A program made the position numbers and the translations under genes. From Anaerolineae bacterium (GTDB lineage Bacteria; Chloroflexota; Anaerolineae; JAAYZQ01): a stretch of DNA of 8,405 nucleotides. Positions 1 through 5,300 of this stretch are shown in pieces. Numbering within the stretch: the stretch's first letter is position 1; every line of letters begins with the position of its first letter. The notes under the pieces were generated by a model, which was not told the DNA's origin, made no database searches, and saw only the letters and a list, made by a program, of their open reading frames with translations. Where the stretch lies: NCBI GenBank assembly GCA_016929795.1, contig JAFGIA010000412.1, positions 1 through 8,405 on the forward strand. The letters are read 5' to 3'.

Positions 1-377
1 ACGTCGTGCACGAGAAAGCCGTTGGCCGACAGCATGGAGCCGACGAGCGACTTGCCGATCTCGTGGATGTCGCCCTTGACGGTGCCGAGCACGATCGTGC
101 CGAGCACATGGCGCTCCTGCCCCTTGGCCTTGAGCGCCGGCTCGAGCACGGCGAGGGCGGCCTTCATCGCCTCGCCGCCCAGGATCAGGTCGGGTAAAAA
201 GTACTCACCGCGGCTGTAGAGATCGCCGACGGTGTCCATGCCCGGGGTAAAGCCGCGGTTGATCGCCTCGAGCGGGTCGATCCCCCCATCGAGCGCCTGC
301 TGTGCCAGTGCCTCGGCGGCTTCTTCGTCGCCGTCGATGACGGCCTGGGACATTTGGGTGTATAGTTCTTCGGTCAC
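1..377 (-). CDS. Corrinoid (cobalamin-binding) protein of methylamine-type methyltransferase system, 3' end outside window
   Basis: Only the first 125 codons are visible; the gene runs off the left edge. The product carries a methyl group on a bound cobalamin, taking it from the substrate-specific methyltransferase and giving it to a second methyltransferase; it is cytoplasmic. Residues 1-88 form the helical cap module (B12-binding_2, PF02607 type), with the typical 'GDLYSRGEYFLPDLILGG' stretch around residues 51-68. The Rossmann B12-binding domain starts near residue 90. It shows 'GTVKGDIHEIGK' (98-109), the D-x-H-x-x-G signature, in which His105 would be the lower cobalt ligand. I chose the GTG start at 377 because AGGAG lies 6 nt upstream; the first ATG (codon 9) has no comparable site. 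It lies immediately behind an MttB-family gene, so the two are very probably co-translated partners. MtbC/MttC/MtgC-like proteins cannot be told apart from sequence alone. Confidence 0.93.
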   Translation of the reverse strand, partial: MTEELYTQMSQAVIDGDEEAAEALAQQALDGGIDPLEAINRGFTPGMDTVGDLYSRGEYFLPDLILGGEAMKAALAVLEPALKAKGQERHVLGTIVLGTVKGDIHEIGKSLVGSMLSANGFLVHD

Positions 378-383
378 GTTCGT

Positions 384-388
384 CTCCT
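384..388 (-). promoter_or_regulatory. Ribosome binding site of the corrinoid gene, overlapping the upstream stop codon
   Basis: AGGAG stands 6 nt before the GTG start at 377. Its first two bases are the last two of the TAG stop of the methyltransferase gene (387-389). A ribosome terminating there sits on the next Shine-Dalgarno, which suggests translational coupling and matched amounts of the two partner proteins. It also decides the GTG start over the later in-frame ATG at 353. Confidence 0.75.
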
Positions 389-1862
389 ATTTGATGGTGC
401 GCTCGGGGAGCTGAGCCAGGCCGAGGGCGCGGGCGTGGCGGGCGGCGATGTCGGTCAGCTCCTGGACCAGGGCGGGGTCGAGGTCGAGTGGCTGCCACTC
501 GGCGATCAACTCCTGGACGCGGCGGTGAGCACGCGCGTTGACATCAAGCGCGCCCTTGTCGAACCAGGTCTGGCGAAAGTCGCGGTCGATGACCTCAGTC
601 GGGATATAGTCTTCCTTGCGGAAATTGCGCCGCGTATGTTTACTCTTTAGGAAATTGCCAGCGTGGCCTACCTCGCGCATCACGCCGAGGGCCAGTGGCT
701 CCTCGGTGTCGTCGACGCCAGCGACGAGGCGCTTGGCCATGCCGACGATCTCGGCGTCGATGACGAGCTTTTCGAGGCTGAAGCAACTCTCAAAATCCAT
801 CATGCCGGGACCTGACATCATGTTCACCCCGGCCAGGGCGCCGAGGATGGCGCCGGACGCCGTCTCCAGGCCAGTCTGGGCATCGACGATCTTGGTGTCG
901 GCCATGCCGAGGTAGGCGTGGGTGGGCAGACCACCCAGCTTGATGTTCTTGCCGATCTGGGCGTAGGAGCAATCGAGCATCATGGTCGCCATGGCGCCCA
1001 TGGGCGTGGTGCCGGTGCGCATGTCGAACGACGCGGGCGAGCCGCCCCACACGATCGGGCTGCCCGCCTGGGCGAGCTGGTGGATGGTGATCCCACTCAG
1101 GCACTCGGCGGCGTGCTGCACCGTCGAGCCGATGACGGTCTGCGGGCCGGTGGCCCCCATCAGGGGCATCGACACCAGTTCAGCAGGCACCCCCGTGCGC
1201 GCACAGTCGATCAGGTTGGCGCACGTGATATCGCTCCAGAGCAGCGGCGGCGACGGGCAGACATCAAACACGGCACGCGGCTTGGCTGCGAGCTTGTCGG
1301 CGCCGCCAGAGACGGTGGCAAGCAGCTCGTGCATGATAGAGAAGGTCTCAATGGCAAAGGTGCCGGTGACGATCGGCTTGCGCGCGTAGAGCAGGAGCAG
1401 GTAGAGGCGGTACCAGTCGGCCATCTCTTGCGGGATGTCGCCGGTGACGATCGACGTGGCAATGGCGTCGAGCTGCGGCAGCATCTCGGCGACGCGCACG
1501 AAATTCTCCACGTCCCTTGTCACGGGGATGCGCGACTCGTCCGCGCGATAGTCGGCGATCTCGATCGAGGCCGAGCCGGGATCATAGTGCACGTCGTCGC
1601 CACCATAGTGCACCTTTGGCTCGCCATAGTAGTCGTACAGATAGAACTCGTTCGGCGCCGTGGCGAGCGCCTGCTCGGCCACCTCGCGCGGGATGCAGGC
1701 GACACGCGACGCGCGATCCACCGTCGCACCCGCCCCTTCTAGCAGGTCCAGCGCCTCATCATAGTGCACCCGCACACCGGGCTCCCACAACAGGGCATAC
1801 GCTTCATCGATCACCCGCCGCACGGTCTCGGGTGACAGGAACTCGAGTTTCGGTCGAATCAT
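387..1862 (-). CDS. mttB: MttB-superfamily corrinoid:amine methyltransferase, non-pyrrolysine type
   Basis: This 491-residue protein is full length for the trimethylamine methyltransferase family (MTTB, PF06253; about 480-500 residues). Family members transfer a methyl group from a methylated amine to the cobalt of a partner corrinoid protein. Recognisable stretches are the N-terminal 'LSPETVRRVIDEAYALL' (9-25), 'VSMPLMGATGPQTVIGS' (230-246), 'GLPTHAYLGMADTKIVDAQ' (311-329) and 'FSLEKLVIDAEIVGMAKRL' (361-379). Methanogen MttB needs a pyrrolysine, encoded by in-frame UAG near residue 334. Here the frame is open throughout, so this is the non-Pyl branch. Characterised members of that branch act on quaternary amines such as glycine betaine (MtgB), proline betaine (MtpB) and carnitine (MtcB). 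The substrate here cannot be read from sequence, and the symbol marks family only. AGGAGG precedes the ATG by 4 nt. It is the first gene of an operon with the corrinoid gene, under the promoter at 2165-2193. Confidence 0.95.
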   Translation of the reverse strand: MIRPKLEFLSPETVRRVIDEAYALLWEPGVRVHYDEALDLLEGAGATVDRASRVACIPREVAEQALATAPNEFYLYDYYGEPKVHYGGDDVHYDPGSASIEIADYRADESRIPVTRDVENFVRVAEMLPQLDAIATSIVTGDIPQEMADWYRLYLLLLYARKPIVTGTFAIETFSIMHELLATVSGGADKLAAKPRAVFDVCPSPPLLWSDITCANLIDCARTGVPAELVSMPLMGATGPQTVIGSTVQHAAECLSGITIHQLAQAGSPIVWGGSPASFDMRTGTTPMGAMATMMLDCSYAQIGKNIKLGGLPTHAYLGMADTKIVDAQTGLETASGAILGALAGVNMMSGPGMMDFESCFSLEKLVIDAEIVGMAKRLVAGVDDTEEPLALGVMREVGHAGNFLKSKHTRRNFRKEDYIPTEVIDRDFRQTWFDKGALDVNARAHRRVQELIAEWQPLDLDPALVQELTDIAARHARALGLAQLPERTIK

Positions 1863-1866
1863 TTTT

Positions 1867-1872
1867 CCTCCT
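1867..1872 (-). promoter_or_regulatory. Ribosome binding site of the mttB-family gene
   Basis: A perfect AGGAGG is followed by AAAA and the ATG at 1862. It fixes the start: the product then begins MIRPKLEFLSPETV, the usual N-terminus of the family, and no earlier in-frame start is needed. Confidence 0.8.
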
Positions 1873-1876
1873 CAGG

Positions 1877-1916
1877 GTCGATTCGTAGATTGGTAGATCT
1901 GCAGATCGGTACATTG
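1877..1916. repeat. Five-unit octamer tandem repeat (GTAGATTG type)
   Basis: Read on the plus strand, five adjacent 8-base units fill this stretch: GTCGATTC, GTAGATTG, GTAGATCT, GCAGATCG, GTACATTG. The consensus is GTAGATTG, and each unit differs from it at zero to three positions. The two middle units create the palindrome ATCTGCAGAT. The array ends four bases before the Shine-Dalgarno of the mttB-family gene, so it would be transcribed in its 5' leader. I recall similar octamer arrays in intergenic DNA of Chloroflexota, but that is memory, not something shown here. It could be a decayed simple-sequence repeat or a regulatory array. Confidence 0.7.
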
Positions 1917-2130
1917 GGCAGCGGGTGCGCAATTCCCAGGTCTCTAGCCGCTGCCAGCAGGCAGGTAGGGTGAAAAGGAGTTTGGCAGCGTCAGTTGTTG
2001 GTCAGGTGAGAAGGGCATACACGCCGAAAGAGCGGCGCACCGCGCCGTCAGTGTGGAAGTGCTATCAGAGCCCGGCTTCGAGGAGCGGACGTGGGCAGTG
2101 GGTCCACATCGGCTCGATCCTCCTTGTCAA

Positions 2131-2165
2131 TAGGCCACGGGTGACCGGCCGTCACCCATGGCCTA
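2131..2165. repeat. Near-perfect inverted repeat over the mttB promoter start site; candidate operator
   Basis: Two 15-base arms (2131-2145 and 2151-2165) are complementary at 14 of 15 positions and are separated by CGGCC. The innermost seven bases, GGGTGAC and GTCACCC, pair perfectly. The repeat touches the last base of the predicted -10 box and covers the expected start site and about the first 25 transcribed bases. That is a classic place for a repressor operator. Alternatively it forms a hairpin at the very 5' end of the messenger RNA. There is no T-run after it in either direction, so it is a poor intrinsic terminator. Confidence 0.6.
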
Positions 2166-2193
2166 CTATAACATGGGTCCGCTGCTTTGTCAA
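2165..2193 (-). promoter_or_regulatory. Sigma70-type promoter of the mttB-family/corrinoid operon
   Basis: On the minus strand TTGACA (2193-2188) is followed by exactly 17 bases and then TATAGT (2170-2165). This matches the -35 consensus fully and the -10 consensus at five of six positions. Transcription would start near 2157-2159, at the edge of a strong inverted repeat. The -35 box is also bracketed by CCGCTGC (2179-2185) and GCAGCGG (2211-2217), 7-base inverted arms. It lies downstream of the protease gene and faces the methyltransferase gene. In DNA this GC-rich, such a match is unlikely by chance, but no experiment supports it. Confidence 0.75.
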
Positions 2194-2229
2194 CGCGCAA
2201 GGCAGGGGAGGCAGCGGCAGTCCTTGCTT

Positions 2230-2263
2230 GACCTAAGCCGGGGTCATTCATGCCCCGGCGGTC
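2230..2263 (-). terminator. GC-rich hairpin 39 bases after the C25/DUF11 gene, possible terminator
   Basis: The 7-bp perfect stem GCCGGGG/CCCCGGC (2237-2243 with 2253-2259) has a 9-base loop. It extends by a further GACC/GGTC pairing (2230-2233 with 2260-2263) after a 3-base bulge. It lies between the stop codon of the protease gene and the next promoter, where a terminator is expected. No run of T follows on the minus strand, so it does not fit a textbook Rho-independent terminator; it may be a weak terminator or an RNA 3'-end stabiliser. Confidence 0.4.
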
Positions 2264-2301
2264 TACCTCGAAAACAGGACCCGCATGACAATGTCTGGGA
2301 A

Positions 2302-5300
2302 CTATTGTGCAGGTACCTGTGCACTGCGGAGAATGATCGGCAGATAGTAGTCGAAAACCAGAGTCGGCGTCAACACGGACGTCGACCACCACGATAGGTG
2401 GTTCGACCAATCGGCATCCGCTGTCCGGGACGAGATGACGATGGTATTGGTGACAACCTGGCCGGTCGTCTCGATATCACCCACGGCCGCCCACATACGG
2501 AACGTGTACCTTGTACCCGGCGGCAGGGTCTCTACCGACCAGGCGTGGGCGCCGAGATAGGGCTGCGTGTGCACGAGACCCGAGTCGTTGCCCAGGTAGG
2601 TGAGGCCGGCAGGCAGTGGGTCGGTAAGGATCACGTCGAGCGCCATGCCCTGCCCACTGTTCGAGAAGGAGAGGGTGTAGGTTATCACCGAGCCGGCGAC
2701 GACCTGCACCGGCCCCGACTTGCTCACCGCCAGGTCGGGCAGCAGCACCACCGTCGACCAATCAGCCTGGTTGTCGGCCAGGTCCGCCTCAGGTGCGGCG
2801 GTGGACAGGGCCACGCGATGCACGAGGGGCCACGCGATGGTGGGATCGAGTGACACGCGCGCGGTAACGTGAAAGGTGCCCACGGCGCCAGCAGGCACAA
2901 GATCGGGTACGACGTCCCACACGAGCACGCCCGAAGCGAGCTGCGTCAGCGGGAAGCCGCTGTCGTCGGACAGGTAGTCAACACCTGCAGGCAGGGTGGC
3001 GGTGATGCGCACCCCGGGCGCGCTGCCGGCGCCGTCGCTGGCCCACGAAATCGTGTAGGTTACCAGGTCGCCCCACGTCGCGGCGAGCGGCCCTGCGACG
3101 TCGATCTGAAGGTTCGGCGTCAGCACGGTTGTGTACCACCGGGCGCGGTTGTCGGCAGGCAGACCATCGCCGACGGCGGTACCGATCGCGGCACGGTTGA
3201 GGAGCACCGCCGACAGATCGCCCGTAGACGACACCTGGCCGGTGACGACGAAGGAGCCGGCTGTGCCAGGCAGGATGGGATCGGGCGCCACCTGCCACAC
3301 CAGCACGCCAGGTGCCGGATGGGTGAGGAAAAAGCCCGAGTCATCGGCGACATAGTCAACGCCCGCGGGCAGCGTGTCGGTAATGCGCACGCCCGGTGCC
3401 CGGGTTTCGGCCTCGTTCGCCCACGAAATCGAATAGGTGATCAGCGCGCCGCGGTCAATAACCGGCAGCCCCACCTTTTGCACCGAGAGATCAGGGAAGA
3501 GCAGGGCCGTCGACCAGTGGCTGGCGTTATCGCCAGGGTTGCCATCGGGCAAGTCACCGGCAATCTCGATCTGGTTCACGAGCGTGCTGGCGACAACGGG
3601 CGTGATCTCTCGCCCTTCCCCGGGAATGGACAGTGAAGCAGTCAAGACAAAGGTGCCCTGTGTGTCGGTGGGCACCGGCTGGGGCGTTACCGACCAGGCG
3701 ACGACGCCGGCAGCCGGCTGCTCGGGGGGCCAGCCGCTGTTGTCACTCACGTATGACATGCCGGGGGGAAGGGTATCGGTGATACGCGCACCAGGCGCGG
3801 CCAGCGAGCCATGATTCCCCCACGCAATGGTGTAGGTGACGAGATCGCCATACTCCACAGCCGCGGGCCCATCGAGCGCGACCCATAGGTCGGGCATCAT
3901 CACGCCAAAGCTGAGCGAGGCAAGGTTATCGGCGGGCAGCGCGTCGGACAGCGTCGAGGTGATGGCGGCCTGGTTGACGACGGCAAAGGGCGGCGCGGCA
4001 GTGGGGCTGATGACCGCGCGAATGCGCACCTCACCGCCGGCAGCAGGCTCCAGGTCGACAATGCCCCAGCTCCAGGGCACGCCCAGGTGCTGCGAGATGA
4101 CCTCCGGGCTGGAATAGACCACCGTGGCAGTCACCAGCTCGGCAGGCAGCCAGTCGACGAGCTGCACGTCGCGCGCCACTGCGGCGCCGTTATTGACAAA
4201 GCTGAGCGTGTAGGTGATCGCGTCGCCAGGCATCGGGTTGCCTGGCCGCAGCACTGTCTTGGACAGGCGCAGGTCGGGGCGCCGGATCTCGGTCGCCACC
4301 GTCGCCACGTTGTTGGCCGGTGCCGTCTCGGGCGCGCGCGAGGTGATCTGGGCACTGTTTTCGATCCAGTAGGATGCGAGCGGCTGCGCGGCGGCGACCG
4401 CTGTGAAGCGGATCTCGCCGCTCGCACCGGCCGGGAGGTCGACGATCGACCAGGCAAAGGGGGCGCCGGGGCGCTGGCCGATCACTTCGGGGCTGGTATA
4501 GATCACGACCGGGTCGAGGAGCAGGGCCGGGATCAGGTCGGTGACGACCACGCCGTGGGCGGCGCCCGGGCCAGCGTTGGCCAAGGCCAGGGTATAGGTG
4601 AAGGTGTCGCCCGGCTGGGGCTCGGCCGGCGTCTGCACCGCCTTGGTGATCTGCAGGTCAGTGGGCCGGCGGTGGACGACGGAGGTGGTGACGGTGGCTG
4701 TATCGTTCGCCGGGGCCAGGTCGGGCTCGCTCATGGCGATCGAGGCCGTGTTCACCAGGGAGAAGGGCGGCTCACGCAGGGGGTCGATGGTGGCCTGCAC
4801 CTGGATCTCGCCCGTCTCGCCCGGGGCCAGGTCGGCGATCTGCCAGACGTAATCCGCGCCGGGGAGCGTGCCGACGACGTTGGGGGTCTGGTAGACGACG
4901 GCCGGGTCGACCAGGCCGGCGGGGAGCGGATCGGTGAGGATGACGCCGTGGGCGGTGGCGGGGCCGGCGTTGGCAAAGGCCAACGTGTAGAGCACCTGAT
5001 CACCCGGCATCGGGTTGGCCGGCACGGAGACGGTTTTCTGGACAGAGACATCGGCGTCGAGGGCGTTGATCTGGAGGGCGGGGTCACCAAAGAGATGGTA
5101 GGTGTGAATGAGATCCTCATAGCTGCTGCCCGTGGCCCAAAGATAGAGCTTGCCCAACAGGGTGGCAGAACCGAGATCCCGGACGCCATCTTGAAAAACG
5201 GCGGCGAACAAGCCTCTTTCAAGCAAGTGATGACCTGTGGCAAGCCCTTTCCCTGTCGGCGACCAACTGGCGACTGCGCCGCCGCTGGCCTTGCGCACAA

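Larger units (their letters stand above)
1863..2158 (-). promoter_or_regulatory. Long 5' leader of the mttB-family operon, with alternative hairpins
   Basis: About 295 nt separate the predicted transcription start (near 2158) from the ATG at 1862, with no convincing gene on either strand. Three local hairpins can be drawn: CGGCGC/GCGCCG at 2033-2047, CGCCG/CGGCG at 2022-2037, and CTGCC/GGCAG at 1951-1964. The first two share bases 2033-2037, so they exclude each other, as in attenuators and riboswitches. I found no cobalamin riboswitch B12 box and recognise no known riboswitch class. A regulatory role is inference from leader length and the competing stems. Confidence 0.35.

Noticed and set aside
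918..1742. 274-codon open frame on the plus strand opposite the mttB-family gene
   Set aside because: The His/Arg/Gly-rich product resembles no family and mirrors the codon structure of the strongly supported methyltransferase on the other strand.
2102..2130. Second TTGACA on the minus strand (2130-2125) as another promoter
   Set aside because: At the proper spacing the hexamer is GTGGAC, which is no -10 box.
1863..2158. Cobalamin riboswitch in the leader of the corrinoid-dependent operon
   Set aside because: It would fit the biology, but I could not find the B12 box or the surrounding conserved core; only unassigned stems are visible.
1925..2236. 103-codon plus-strand open frame in the intergenic region
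   Set aside because: No ribosome binding site, no recognisable domain, and it crosses the promoter, operator-like palindrome and leader of the opposite-strand operon.
2048..2410. 120-codon minus-strand open frame overlapping the end of the protease gene
   Set aside because: It overlaps the last 36 codons of the protease frame and runs through the promoter and hairpins; the product looks like random translation.
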